DNA of 64,000 bases from Streptomyces sp. HUAS CB01 (GTDB lineage Bacteria > Actinomycetota > Actinomycetes > Streptomycetales > Streptomycetaceae). The notes under the pieces were generated by a model. That model made no database searches and was not told where the DNA came from. It worked only from the letters and a program-made list of their open reading frames with translations. The stretch is taken from positions 2,421,001-2,485,000 of the forward strand of contig NZ_CP129137.1 in NCBI RefSeq assembly GCF_030406905.1, written 5' to 3'. Made by a program: the position numbers and the translations under genes. Shown here piece by piece: positions 1 through 9,052 of this stretch (its first letter is position 1; the number at the start of each line of letters is the position of its first letter).

Positions 1-229
1 CATGCTGTCCGGGATCGCGCTGCTCGGTGTCGTGACCGCCAACATCGCGGCCTGGTTCATCTCGCGCTTCGAGCGCGACGACGCCGAGGAGCGCCGCCAG
101 ACGGCGCTCCTGGAGGCCCTGACCCGGGAGGTCGGGGAACTGCGGGCGGAGGTGGCGCGGCTGTCGGCGGTGCCGGCGACCGCGCCCGACGAGCCCGCCG
201 TACCGCGGCCTAGTTCTCCCACACCTTGA
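1..229 (+). CDS. Potassium channel family protein, C-terminal end only
   Basis: Only the last 75 or so codons lie in the window; the 5' part is upstream of base 1. The visible protein has a hydrophobic stretch (SGIALLGVVTANIAAWFI) followed by a charged coiled-coil-like tail (ALLEALTREVGELRAEVARL) and a Pro/Ala-rich end. This resembles the last membrane helix and cytoplasmic tail of two-TM or six-TM bacterial K+ channels (Ion_trans_2 family) of Streptomyces. The pore loop with its GYG-type filter is not in view, so the call is inferred from the tail alone. The stop codon overlaps the convergent downstream gene by about 20 bases. Confidence 0.6.
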   Translation, partial: MLSGIALLGVVTANIAAWFISRFERDDAEERRQTALLEALTREVGELRAEVARLSAVPATAPDEPAVPRPSSPTP

Positions 230-662
230 ACGCCCGGACCCGGTACGGGGTCTGCGGCACCCATGTCCCGCCGCCCGGGTACGTCTCGAACTCACCGGTC
301 TCCGCGCACTCCGCCGACTGGTAGGCGGTGACGGGGCGGCCGGTGCGGTTGGCGAGGGCCTGGGCGCCGGCGCCCGCCGGGAGCGGGACACAGGACTCGA
401 TGTCGATGCCGGACAGCTCGTGGACGTGGCGCGCCCCGGTGAAGCCCGGTTTCGCCCAGAGGCAGAGCTCGCCGGGGGCGCAGCTGCCGAGCCGCGGCTG
501 CGGTGCGGCCCGGACGGCCTGCGCGGTCCGGGTCGCCGGGGCCGGGTCGGCGGGCGAGGCCGGTGAGGCCGGTGAGGCCGGTGAGGCCGGTGAGGCCGGT
601 GAGGCCGGAGCGAGCAGGCACAGGGCGGCCAGGGCCGCGGTGGTGAGGACGGTCGTACGCAT
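210..662 (-). CDS. Secreted peptidase inhibitor family I36-like protein
   Basis: 150 residues from the ATG at 662, which is followed at once by a signal peptide (MRTTVLTTAALAALCLLAPA). The signal runs into a low-complexity block of Ser-Pro-Ala triplets made by a 9-bp tandem DNA repeat. The mature domain (CAPGELCLWAKPGFTGA onward) has paired cysteines and the Gly/Trp/Tyr pattern of the small beta-gamma-crystallin-like I36 inhibitors (SMPI type), which block extracellular proteases. The reading frame opens further upstream, but the 662 start is preferred because it gives a clean export signal. It is convergent with the channel gene. The inhibitory role is inferred from family resemblance. Confidence 0.7.
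   Translation of the reverse strand: MRTTVLTTAALAALCLLAPASPASPASPASPASPASPADPAPATRTAQAVRAAPQPRLGSCAPGELCLWAKPGFTGARHVHELSGIDIESCVPLPAGAGAQALANRTGRPVTAYQSAECAETGEFETYPGGGTWVPQTPYRVRAFKVWEN
552..608. repeat. 9-bp tandem repeat coding Ser-Pro-Ala
   Basis: About six near-perfect copies of the 9-mer GGTGAGGCC (first copy GGCGAGGCC) lie in the I36-like gene, just after the signal peptide. In the gene's own direction they encode repeated Ser-Pro-Ala, probably a flexible spacer between the signal peptidase site and the folded domain. The unit is a multiple of three, so copy-number changes keep the frame. Confidence 0.85.
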
Positions 663-831
663 GAGGATCAACCCCCGTGTCGGTGTGTCGGCAGGTGCCC
701 GTACCGGAATCCGGGACCGTCCGTGCGCGTCGCGCCGTCCGTCCGGACCTCCGTGGCGGATCACCTGTCCGCACCCTGACCGGTGGCGCGGGCGGCCCGG
801 AAGACCTGCCGGACCGGTTCATCCTGATGGG

Positions 832-900
832 CGACAGCCCCGCCGGGACCTCCCCCGGGGGCCTTCGCGGCACGGGAGGGGCCCCTCGGCGGGGCTGTCG
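832..900 (-). terminator. Hairpin downstream of the MFS gene
   Basis: A perfect 14-bp inverted repeat (CGACAGCCCCGCCG at 832-845 and its complement at 887-900) starts about 43 bases past the MFS stop. A second GC-rich inverted repeat lies in the loop. It probably ends the MFS transcript and isolates the inhibitor gene. Confidence 0.6.
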
Positions 901-942
901 TACGCGGGGAGTCGGCGCCGCGCGAGACGCGCGGGCCCGGGG

Positions 943-2547
943 TCAGATGTGGGCCGCGCCCGCACCCGCCTCGGCGTTCTCGCCGCGCTTGGTGAAGAGG
1001 GCCACCGCGGCCGCCACCACGGCGACGATGCCGGCGACGGTGAAGGCCATGCCCATGCCCGAGATGAAGGTGTCGTGGGTGACCTGGGTGATCTGCGCCG
1101 CGACCGGCTGCGGGGTGCCGGGCGCCAGCGGGGCCATCCCGACCTCGACGGCCTGCTCGGCCAGGCCGAGCTGCTCGGGGGGCAGCGGGGGCAGTTCGGC
1201 GTCCGCCCAGTTCTCCGCGAAGTCGGAGCTGACCTTGGCCGACATCACCGCGCCCAGCACGGCCGTGCCGAGGCTGCCGCCGACCTGCATGGCCGCCTGC
1301 TGGAGACCACCCGCGACACCGGAGAGCTCCAGCGGGGCGTTGCCGACGATGACCTCGGTGGCGCCGACCATGACCGGGGCCAGGCCGAGGCCGAGGAGCG
1401 CCAGCCACACGGACATGGGCAGGGTCCCGGTGTCCGCCGAAAGAGTGGTCATGCCGAACATCGCGACGGCGGTGCACACCATGCCGCCGACGAGCGGAAC
1501 GCGCGGGCCGAACCTGGTGATGAGCGCACCGGCGAGCGGCGAGGAGACGATCATCATCGCGGTGAGCGGCAGCAGGTGGAGTCCGCTGTCCACCGCGCTC
1601 ATCCCGTGCACGTTCGCCAGGTAGAAGGTGACGAAGAACAGGCCGCCCATGAAGGCGAAGGCCATGAGGACCATCAGCACCGTGCCCGCGGAGACCGGGA
1701 CGGAGCGGAACAGCCGCAGCGGGATGAGGGGCTCCGCCACCCGGGTCTCCCAGACCGCGAACAGCACGAAGAGGACCAGGGCGCCGGCCAGCCAGCCCAG
1801 CGTGCTCGCCGAACCCCAGCCCCACTCACCGGCCTTGATCAGCGGCCAGATGAGGGCGAACATCGCGCCGGACAGCAGCACGATGCCGGGGATGTCGAAG
1901 GACCGCGGGGCGTTCTCGGCGCGGTGGTCCTTGAGGATGACCAGGCCGAGGGCGAGCGCGACGACGCCGACGGGCACGTTGATGAAGAAGACGGACTGCC
2001 AGCTGACGTGCTCCACGAGCACACCGCCGAGGATCGGACCGCCGGCGGTGGAGGCGCCGATGACCATGCCCCAGATACCGATGGCCATGTTGAGCTTCTC
2101 GGCGGGGAAGGTGGCCCGCAGCAGGCCGAGCGCCGCGGGCATCAGCAGCGCACCGAAGAGTCCCTGGAGCACGCGGAAACCGACGACGAGGGCGATGGAG
2201 TCGGAGAGCCCGATCGCGGCGGAGGCCGCGCCGAACCCCGCGACCCCGATCAGGAAGGTCTGGCGGTGGCCGAAGCGGTCACCGAGCTTGCCGGCGGTGA
2301 TCAGCGCGACAGCGAGCGCCAGCAGATATCCGTTGGTGATCCACTGGACATCGGCGAGGGTCGCGCCCAGATCCCGCTGGATGGCCGGGTTGGCGATAGC
2401 GACGATCGTGCCGTCCAGGGCGACCATCATCACGCCGATGGCCACGGCGAAGAGCGTCAGCCAGGGGTGTCCGCGGAGCCCCTTGGCCGGTGCCGGCGCG
2501 GGACCGTGGTCCACGGGCACCTTGTCGACGGTGGTCTGACTAGTCAT
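943..2547 (-). CDS. MFS drug exporter, DHA2 (EmrB/QacA) family, 14 TM
   Basis: 534 residues, the usual size of 14-helix proton-coupled drug exporters. Visible features are the first helix with VALDGTIV (motif D1-like), WITNGYLLALAVALITAGKLGDRFGHR (motif A loop, described by its key GDRFGHR) and alternating hydrophobic segments to near residue 510, then a short charged tail. It should pump a hydrophobic cation or antibiotic out of the cell. It is divergent from a TetR-type regulator at 2674, and its promoter carries a perfect palindrome in the spacer, so repression by that regulator is likely. The ATG at 2547 lies at or within a base or two of the predicted transcription start. The substrate cannot be told from sequence. 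Confidence 0.93.
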   Translation of the reverse strand: MTSQTTVDKVPVDHGPAPAPAKGLRGHPWLTLFAVAIGVMMVALDGTIVAIANPAIQRDLGATLADVQWITNGYLLALAVALITAGKLGDRFGHRQTFLIGVAGFGAASAAIGLSDSIALVVGFRVLQGLFGALLMPAALGLLRATFPAEKLNMAIGIWGMVIGASTAGGPILGGVLVEHVSWQSVFFINVPVGVVALALGLVILKDHRAENAPRSFDIPGIVLLSGAMFALIWPLIKAGEWGWGSASTLGWLAGALVLFVLFAVWETRVAEPLIPLRLFRSVPVSAGTVLMVLMAFAFMGGLFFVTFYLANVHGMSAVDSGLHLLPLTAMMIVSSPLAGALITRFGPRVPLVGGMVCTAVAMFGMTTLSADTGTLPMSVWLALLGLGLAPVMVGATEVIVGNAPLELSGVAGGLQQAAMQVGGSLGTAVLGAVMSAKVSSDFAENWADAELPPLPPEQLGLAEQAVEVGMAPLAPGTPQPVAAQITQVTHDTFISGMGMAFTVAGIVAVVAAAVALFTKRGENAEAGAGAAHI

Positions 2548-2554
2548 ACCGGAG

Positions 2555-2583
2555 ACATTATGTCAGTCACTGACAGTTGACAA
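2555..2583 (-). promoter_or_regulatory. MFS promoter with embedded operator
   Basis: On the minus strand a -35 TTGTCA (2578-2583) and a -10 TAATGT (2555-2560) are separated by exactly 17 bp. The perfect 7-1-7 palindrome TGTCAGTCACTGACA (2561-2575) lies wholly inside the spacer. A protein bound there would block RNA polymerase directly. The expected start site is about 2548, next to the ATG at 2547, so the message should be leaderless. The adjacent TetR-type regulator (2674) is the obvious candidate binder. Confidence 0.75.
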
Positions 2584-2673
2584 AAGAATTCATCCGTCGG
2601 TAACTGTCACCTGGCTCACAAGTACGCTGAGCTGGGAAAAGCGACACATGGACGACGGAGAGCGGGCTCATAG

Positions 2674-3459
2674 GTGACGGGAACCGGACTGCGTGCGCTG
2701 AAGAAGCAACGCACCCGCGACGCCCTGCTGCGCGCGGCGCTGGAGCTCTTCACGACGCAGGGGTACGAGCACACGACGGTCGACGAGATCGCCGACGCCG
2801 TCGAGGTCTCCCAGCGCACCTTCTTCCGCTACTTCGCCAACAAGGAAGAGGTCGTCTTCGCCGTCCAGGACATGGTCGAGTCCCACTTCGTCGACGCGCT
2901 GCGCCGACGCCCGCCGGAGGAGGGGCCGTTCGAGGCGATGCGGCATGCGGTGCGGTCGGCGTGGGACACCATAGGAGAGGCCATCGGGGAGGTCGTCCCG
3001 GTCGAACTCCACATGCGGGCCTACCAGATGATCGAGTCGACCCCGTCCCTGCTCGCCGTCCATCTGCGCCGCTCCGCCGAACTGGACGAGCAGGTCGCCC
3101 GGCTGATCGCCGAGCGCGAGGGCCTCGACGTCGACACCGACCCCCGGCCGCGCGTGGCCGTCGCCGCCTTCGCCGCCGTGATGCGGGTCACCGGCCGGCT
3201 CTGGGGGCAGGGCGAGGATCCCAGCGTCGAGGCCATCCGGGAGCTGACCGAGGACTACCTCGACCATCTGGAACCCGCCCTCGCCACGGACTGGCGCGCA
3301 CCCGCCGCGCGTCCCGCCCGCGGCCGGACGGACCGCACGCCGCCGGCGGCACCGGATCAGGCGGACCGCGGCTCCCGGACCTCCCCGGACCGGACGGAAC
3401 CTGCGCCGCCGGCTGCCGCGGACGCACCGGAACGTGAGGCCGGCGCACACACGGAGTAG
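2674..3459 (+). CDS. TetR family transcriptional regulator
   Basis: 261 residues from a GTG start. An N-terminal TetR helix-turn-helix (about residues 10-56; key stretch TTVDEIADAVEVSQRTFFRYF) is followed by an all-helical ligand domain. The last 60 or so residues are a Pro/Arg/Ala-rich disordered tail that extends past the usual family length of about 200. It is divergent from the DHA2 exporter, and the 126-bp gap holds the palindrome described above. The likely role is a drug-responsive repressor of the exporter and perhaps of itself. The ligand is unknown. Confidence 0.92.
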   Translation: MTGTGLRALKKQRTRDALLRAALELFTTQGYEHTTVDEIADAVEVSQRTFFRYFANKEEVVFAVQDMVESHFVDALRRRPPEEGPFEAMRHAVRSAWDTIGEAIGEVVPVELHMRAYQMIESTPSLLAVHLRRSAELDEQVARLIAEREGLDVDTDPRPRVAVAAFAAVMRVTGRLWGQGEDPSVEAIRELTEDYLDHLEPALATDWRAPAARPARGRTDRTPPAAPDQADRGSRTSPDRTEPAPPAAADAPEREAGAHTE

Positions 3460-3546
3460 CCGCACGCCGGTCATGTGCCCCCAGACGCGTGATCTCCCTC
3501 ACGGTCGCCGTGAGCGCCCCCGGGCTCCCCCTAGGCTGTTCCCCCA

Positions 3547-4758
3547 GTGACTGCTTTCGACTCCTCCCCCACACTGAACGTCTGGCGCGCCCTCCTTGCT
3601 CTCGCCGTGGTGTTCGTCCTGCTCGCGACCACCGGTTGGACCGCTGTACGGCACCAACGCGGCCCGGTCGACGCCCGGGCGGCCGCGACGACGGCGTGGG
3701 AGCAGGCCCGAATCGGGCACCGCGCGCTGCCGGACCTGGAGTCGTCCCCCGGCGTCCTGGCCGGTTTCTTCTCCTCCCTCGGCGGCAGGCAGGCGGCCTC
3801 GCTGGCGGAACGTCATCCGCTCGTCGTGGGCAATCTCAACGGCGCGCCGGTGACGCTGCGCTACCGCGCCAACCGCGTCGCGCTGGCCGAGGCACGCCGG
3901 GTCGAGCAACGGCGGATGCGCGACGGCAGACTCTCCGCCGAGGGGCGCCACGAGGCGAGCCGGCGCATGCACCGCTACGAGTCGCTGCTGCGCCCCGGCC
4001 GCCAGATCCTCGCCTTCGACCCGACCGGGAAGGGCCGGGTCGCCGAGGTGTTCGGCGACCTCGACCGGGCCCAGCGGGTCTCCGTGATCGTCCCGGGGGT
4101 CGACACCGACGTCCTGACCTTCGAGCGGAGCAAGCGCAGGTACTCGGCCCCTGTGGGCATGGCGCAGTCGCTCTACTCGGCGGAGCGCGCCGCCGCCCCC
4201 TCCGTGCGTACGGCCGTCATCGCCTGGGCCGACTACACCTCGCCGACGGGCGTCGGTCTGGACGCCTCCACCGGCCGCCTGGCCGCGAACGGCGCGAACC
4301 GACTGGTCGCCCTGACGGGGGCGCTGCCCGGCCGGGCCGAGGTGTCGCTGTTCTGCCACAGCTACGGTTCGGTGGTCTGCGGGGTCGCCGCGCGTGAACT
4401 GCCCGGGCGCGTACGCGACATGGCGGTCGCCGGCAGCCCCGGCATGCGCGCCGAGACCGCGGCCCAGCTGGGGACGGACGCCCGGGTGTGGGCGATGCGG
4501 GACAGCGACGACTGGATCGAGGACGTGCCGTACCTGGAGGTCGGCGGGCTCGGCCACGGTGCCGACCCGGTGACGCCGGACTTCGGGGCACGCGTGCTGT
4601 CGGCGGCGGGAGCGGTCGGCCACACCGGCTATTTCGAGCCGGGCACGGAGAGCCTCAGCAACTTCGCCGAGATAGGCGTCGGTTCGTACCGGACGGTCAG
4701 CTGTGAAGACGGCAACTCCGCGTGCCGCAGTGGAATTTACGGTGCGGAAGTGATCTGA
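3547..4758 (+). CDS. Alpha/beta hydrolase, DUF1023 family, membrane-anchored or secreted
   Basis: 403 residues from the GTG at 3547. An N-terminal hydrophobic segment (about 12-30, ALLALAVVFVLLATTGW) is a signal anchor. The C-terminal half has the alpha/beta hydrolase core: VSVIVPGVDTDV strand, AVIAWADYTSP, then the nucleophile elbow CHSYGS with Ser at residue 272. An aspartate-rich segment (DSDDWIEDVPY) and a late His (GHTGYFEPG) could complete the triad. DUF1023 proteins are common in actinomycetes and their substrates are unknown. The elbow has Cys where most hydrolases have Gly (G-x-S-x-G), which is normal for this family. It may act outside the membrane on lipids or esters. Confidence 0.85.
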   Translation: MTAFDSSPTLNVWRALLALAVVFVLLATTGWTAVRHQRGPVDARAAATTAWEQARIGHRALPDLESSPGVLAGFFSSLGGRQAASLAERHPLVVGNLNGAPVTLRYRANRVALAEARRVEQRRMRDGRLSAEGRHEASRRMHRYESLLRPGRQILAFDPTGKGRVAEVFGDLDRAQRVSVIVPGVDTDVLTFERSKRRYSAPVGMAQSLYSAERAAAPSVRTAVIAWADYTSPTGVGLDASTGRLAANGANRLVALTGALPGRAEVSLFCHSYGSVVCGVAARELPGRVRDMAVAGSPGMRAETAAQLGTDARVWAMRDSDDWIEDVPYLEVGGLGHGADPVTPDFGARVLSAAGAVGHTGYFEPGTESLSNFAEIGVGSYRTVSCEDGNSACRSGIYGAEVI

Positions 4759-4844
4759 CGCGCGTAGAGCACGGTGGCGAGGGGCATATGACCGCCTTGT
4801 TCACGGGGGCGACGCGCGGGCGCCCGCCGCATACGATGAGGCGC

Positions 4845-5714
4845 ATGGGTGATGTGCTGGCCGGAATTCATGCCACCTGGGAGTTCGAACCGGACTCCGT
4901 GCTCATCCGCTTCACTCGGGGGAACCGCGGCACGCCGAAGCTGTTCCAGGTGCTGGAAGAACGGCACGTCCCCCTCGAAGCGCTCGAGTCGGTGACCCTC
5001 TCCCCGGGCAAACGCGGCACCGTGGTGCTGCACGCGGTGCCGAGACCGGGCGCCGATCCGCTGATGGACGCGGCAGCGGGCCAGCTCAAGGAGGGCGCGG
5101 ACCCGTACCGGCTGGTGCTGCCCGCGGAGCGCGAGACGCTGGCCGAGTACTACGCCGACGAACTCCGCGCCGTCCTGCCCGGCCCGGACACCGGCCCGGC
5201 CGCCCGGTACCTGGTCTCGTCCGTCGGAGCGCCGCTGCAGTTCAAGGCGTACGACGGCAAAGCCGTGTTCGACGGGGACAAGGTGTCCTTCCGCTGGTCG
5301 TGGACGGGGGCCTCGTCCGCGAAATGGAAGGCAGGCGACCAGAACTACGCCGTCTCCGAGCTGGCCGGGGTCGAGTGGCGCTCCCCCGAGGTCTTCGACG
5401 GCCATCTGCGGCTGCTGCTCCGCGGCGGCGTCCCGGGCGGTGCCGGGGACCGGCCGGCGCAGGCCGACCAGGACCCGGCCGCGGTGGTCTTCGGCCTCGG
5501 CTACGGACCGGTGCACGAGTCGCTGCCGTTCGCGGCGGCGGTCCTGGAGGCGGTCCGCGAGTGCGCGCCCGCGCCGCCGGCCGCGGCGGCGCCCCCGCGC
5601 GACCCGGCGGGCGTCGCGGAGCGGATACGGCACCTCGGCGAACTGCACAGCGCGGGGCTGGTCACGGACGAGGAGTTCCGCACCAAGAAGGCCGAACTGC
5701 TCGCCGAGTTGTAG
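4845..5714 (+). CDS. DUF4429 domain protein with C-terminal SHOCT motif
   Basis: 289 residues from the ATG at 4845, chosen because the protein then begins MGDVLAGIHATWEFEPDSVL, the usual start of this family. An upstream in-frame ATG at 4788 has a fair ribosome site but would add unconserved residues. Two related beta-rich halves (about 1-110 and 120-250, DUF4429) are followed by a SHOCT-type helical hairpin at the C-terminus (ERIRHLGELHSAGLVTDEEF). SHOCT segments often mediate oligomerisation. The function is unknown. The gene stands alone, 86 bases after the DUF1023 gene. Confidence 0.8.
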   Translation: MGDVLAGIHATWEFEPDSVLIRFTRGNRGTPKLFQVLEERHVPLEALESVTLSPGKRGTVVLHAVPRPGADPLMDAAAGQLKEGADPYRLVLPAERETLAEYYADELRAVLPGPDTGPAARYLVSSVGAPLQFKAYDGKAVFDGDKVSFRWSWTGASSAKWKAGDQNYAVSELAGVEWRSPEVFDGHLRLLLRGGVPGGAGDRPAQADQDPAAVVFGLGYGPVHESLPFAAAVLEAVRECAPAPPAAAAPPRDPAGVAERIRHLGELHSAGLVTDEEFRTKKAELLAEL

Positions 5715-5800
5715 GACCGGGTACCGGCGAACGCCCCGGACCGCGGCACCGTCGGCACCACCCGAGGTCGTACCAGGACCGCGGGTACCACGGCCCGGGA

Positions 5801-5845
5801 CGTCATACCGGGGTATGGCATCCCGGCCGGCCCCGAGGTATGACG
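5801..5845. promoter_or_regulatory. Inverted repeats upstream of the sensor kinase remnant
   Basis: Two overlapping symmetries are visible. CATACC-GG-GGTATG at 5804-5817 is perfect, and CGTCATACC (5801-5809) pairs with GGTATGACG (5837-5845). This gives three GGTATG half-sites within 45 bp, in the position of an operator about 40 bases before the kinase ATG at 5882. It resembles self-regulation sites of LuxR-type two-component systems, but the binder is not in the window. Confidence 0.5.
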
Positions 5846-5881
5846 CGGTGGCCTCTCCGGGATGCCTACGCTGAGGCCACT

Positions 5882-7002
5882 ATGACCACCACGCCCCCCT
5901 CCGCCGAGAACGACCACCCGGAGCCGGCGCCGGCACGGATCCCCCGGGTGCGGCACCGGCTGCGGGACGTCTCCCTCCCCGAAGCCGGTGCAGCAGGTCC
6001 GTTCCGCCGCGCGGGAGTCGCTGACGTCCCTCGGCACCGCGCTGACCTCGCCCGCCCCGTCGTCCGGCCCACCGCTGCCGATGACGTCCTCGCGCGTCCG
6101 CCAGTGGCTGCCGTACGTGCTCGCGCTGGCCGCCGTGAGTGCGCTGCTGCCCGTCACGATCAACGTCCTCACCCAGGACTACCGGCTCGGCGGCGCCCTC
6201 GCCGGAGCCCTGGCCACGGCACAGACCGCGCCGCTGCTGCCGGCCGTGACCCGTCCGCTGCAGGCCTGGTGGATCGTCTTCGCCGCCGATGTGCTCGGCG
6301 CGATGGCCCTGCTGGGCGCGGCGGGCACACAGGGCCGGAGCTGGCCCTGGACGCCGATGGCCGTCGTCGGCTACCTGCTGCTGATGCTCTGCCTGGGGCT
6401 GCGCGAACGGCGGCGCACCCTGGTGGCCGTCTGGCTGGTGACGGGCGCGGCCGGCTTCCTCTTCGATCGAGCTGGTCTCGCAGAACAGCAGCGACGGCAT
6501 CCACGTGCTGCTGTTCGTGCTCAGCGGCATCGTCCTGCTGGTCGCCGACACCCTGCGCAGCCGCGGCGAGGTGCAGCGGCGGCTCGCCGAGCAGGAGACC
6601 ATCAGCGAGCACAGGACGGTCCCGGCGCACCCTGCTGGAGGAGCGGGCCCGCATCGCCCGCGAGCTGCACGACGTGGTCGCCCACCACATGTCGGTGATC
6701 ACCGTGCAGGCCGACTCGGCCCCGTACCGCGTCGACGGGCTTCCGGCGGCCGCCCGGGAGGAGTTCGCCACGATCGCGGCCGGCGCGCGCGAGTCCCTGA
6801 CCGAGATGCGGCGGCTGCTCGCGGTGCTGCGCAGCGAGGGCTCGGAGGGCGAACGCGCCCCCCAGCCGGGACTCGACCGGCTGCAGCAGCTGGTGGAGGC
6901 GACGGTGCGGGCCGGGGTACCGGCCGAGTTGTCGCTCCCACCGCCGGCTCGTCCTCGCCCTCCGCCTCCGGGAGCGCGCCGACCGCGCCGAGGCCGGTCT
7001 GA
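5882..7002 (+). pseudogene. Decayed two-component sensor histidine kinase (HisKA_3 type)
   Basis: Pieces of one NarL-partner sensor kinase are spread over three frames. The N-terminus (MTTTPPSAENDHPEPAPARI) starts at 5882. The membrane part (RQWLPYVLALAAVSALLPVT and PLQAWWIVFAADVLGAMALL) is in the next frame from about 5985 to 6462. SIELVSQNSSDGIHVLLFVL and RRLAEQETISE follow in a third frame to about 6610. The phospho-acceptor box (ERARIARELHDVVAHHMSVI, His in the HD pair) is in the first frame. Thus there are at least three frameshifts. After VRAGVPAEL the HATPase domain is missing and the sequence ends 3 bases before the convergent aldo/keto reductase. No partner response regulator or ABC transporter is nearby. 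It should be non-functional. Confidence 0.85.
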
Positions 7003-7005
7003 GCG

Positions 7006-8019
<1,014 letters not shown>

Positions 8020-8024
8020 GGGGC

Positions 8025-8480
8025 TCAGGCCCTCTCCGGCGCCCGCTGGGCGCCCGCATAGAAGTTGATCTTGTAGTCGAGCACGGCGAGGGTGTCCTGG
8101 AGCTCGGTGATCCGGGCGCGGACGTCGCGCCGCGTCGACTCCAGCAGCTCCTGGCGCTGCTCGTAGGTGTGGTCGCCCTCGCGCGCCAGTTCGGCGTAGC
8201 GGACCATGTCGGCCACCGGCATCCCGGTCCGCCGGAGCTTGCCGACGAAGGTCAGCCAGTCCAGGTCGCGGTTCCTGAAGCGCCGCTGTCCGGTGTGCGA
8301 GCGGTCGATGTGCGGCATCAGGCCGATCCGCTCGTACCAGCGCAGCGTGTGCGCGCTCAGGCCGGTCCAGTCGGCGACCTCGCTGATGGTGTAGTGGTCC
8401 TGCCCTTCGGGGCGGGGGTGGGCGGGTGGCGCCGATGCGCAGATGTCGGTCGTCGCGGATGTGGTCTCCAGCACCGTCAT
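8025..8480 (-). CDS. MerR family transcriptional regulator
   Basis: 151 residues from the ATG at 8480; a longer open frame upstream lacks family similarity. The winged helix-turn-helix begins near residue 30 (YTISEVADWTGLSAHTLRWY) and is followed by the typical dimerisation coiled coil (VRARITELQDTLAVLDYKI). There is no C-terminal cysteine cluster, so it is neither a metal-sensing MerR nor SoxR; it belongs with the small-molecule or redox-type actinomycete MerR regulators that control aldo/keto reductases. It is the first gene of an operon with the reductase. Its own promoter has a perfect palindrome in a 19-bp spacer, which suggests autoregulation by DNA distortion. Confidence 0.92.
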   Translation of the reverse strand: MTVLETTSATTDICASAPPAHPRPEGQDHYTISEVADWTGLSAHTLRWYERIGLMPHIDRSHTGQRRFRNRDLDWLTFVGKLRRTGMPVADMVRYAELAREGDHTYEQRQELLESTRRDVRARITELQDTLAVLDYKINFYAGAQRAPERA

Positions 8481-8487
8481 GACCTCC

Positions 8488-8518
8488 ACGCTAGAAGGTT
8501 CGAGTGCACTCGAAGCAA
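8488..8518 (-). promoter_or_regulatory. MerR-type promoter with 19-bp spacer and palindrome
   Basis: On the minus strand -35 TTGCTT (8513-8518) and -10 TAGCGT (8488-8493) are 19 bp apart, the overlong spacing typical of MerR-activated promoters. The perfect 16-bp palindrome TTCGAGTGCACTCGAA (8499-8514) covers most of the spacer and the edge of the -35. GGAGG lies only two bases before the ATG, too close for normal initiation, so the message may be leaderless. Confidence 0.75.
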
Positions 8519-8577
8519 GCGAAATCCTGTCGGTTCCGCGCCGGGGGCGGCCGCCGCAGCGGTAGCCTCCCCCTTCC

Positions 8578-9042
8578 GTGAGCCTCGCACGACCCGCACT
8601 CCCCGACGACGCCGAGGAGCTGGTCCGCCTCCGTGCCGTCATGCTCGCGTCGACGGCGCGGCACCCGGCGTCGGAGACGGGCTGGCAGGCCGCCGCCGTC
8701 GAGACCTTCCGCAGGCGTCTCGCCGATCCCGAGGGGGACATGGCCGCGTTCGTGGTGGCACGGCCCGGAGGGCTCGCCGCCAGCGCCGTCGGCACGATCG
8801 AGCACCGCGTCGGGGGCCCTGCCGATCCCAGCGGGCGGACCGGCTACGTCTTCAGCGTCGCCACCGACCCCGACCTGCGCCGCCGGGGCCACTCACGCGC
8901 GTGCGTGGAGGGGCTGCTCGGCTGGTTCCGGGCGCGCGGGGTCCGCAGGATCGACCTGCGGGCGAGCGCCGAGGCCGAGCCCCTGTACGCCTCCCTCGGC
9001 TTCGTACGGACCACCGATCCCGCGATGCGGCTGACCCTTTAG
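8578..9042 (+). CDS. GNAT family N-acetyltransferase
   Basis: 154 residues from a GTG start. The fold landmarks are an N-terminal AEELVRLRAVML helix, a central beta strand (AAFVVARPGGLAASAVGTIE), motif A of the acetyl-CoA site (VFSVATDPDLRRRGHSRACV, with RRRGHS as the pyrophosphate loop) and the C-terminal PLYASLGFVRT of small-molecule acetyltransferases. The substrate is not predictable. It is divergent from the MerR gene by about 97 bases and ends 10 bases before the serine hydrolase, so the two plus-strand genes are probably co-transcribed. Confidence 0.9.
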   Translation: MSLARPALPDDAEELVRLRAVMLASTARHPASETGWQAAAVETFRRRLADPEGDMAAFVVARPGGLAASAVGTIEHRVGGPADPSGRTGYVFSVATDPDLRRRGHSRACVEGLLGWFRARGVRRIDLRASAEAEPLYASLGFVRTTDPAMRLTL

Positions 9043-9052
9043 GCTCGTAGCC

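Noticed and set aside
328..2580. 750-codon open frame on the plus strand
   Set aside because: Antisense to the I36-like and MFS genes. The repeated Glu-Ala-Gly run is only the reverse of the Ser-Pro-Ala repeat.
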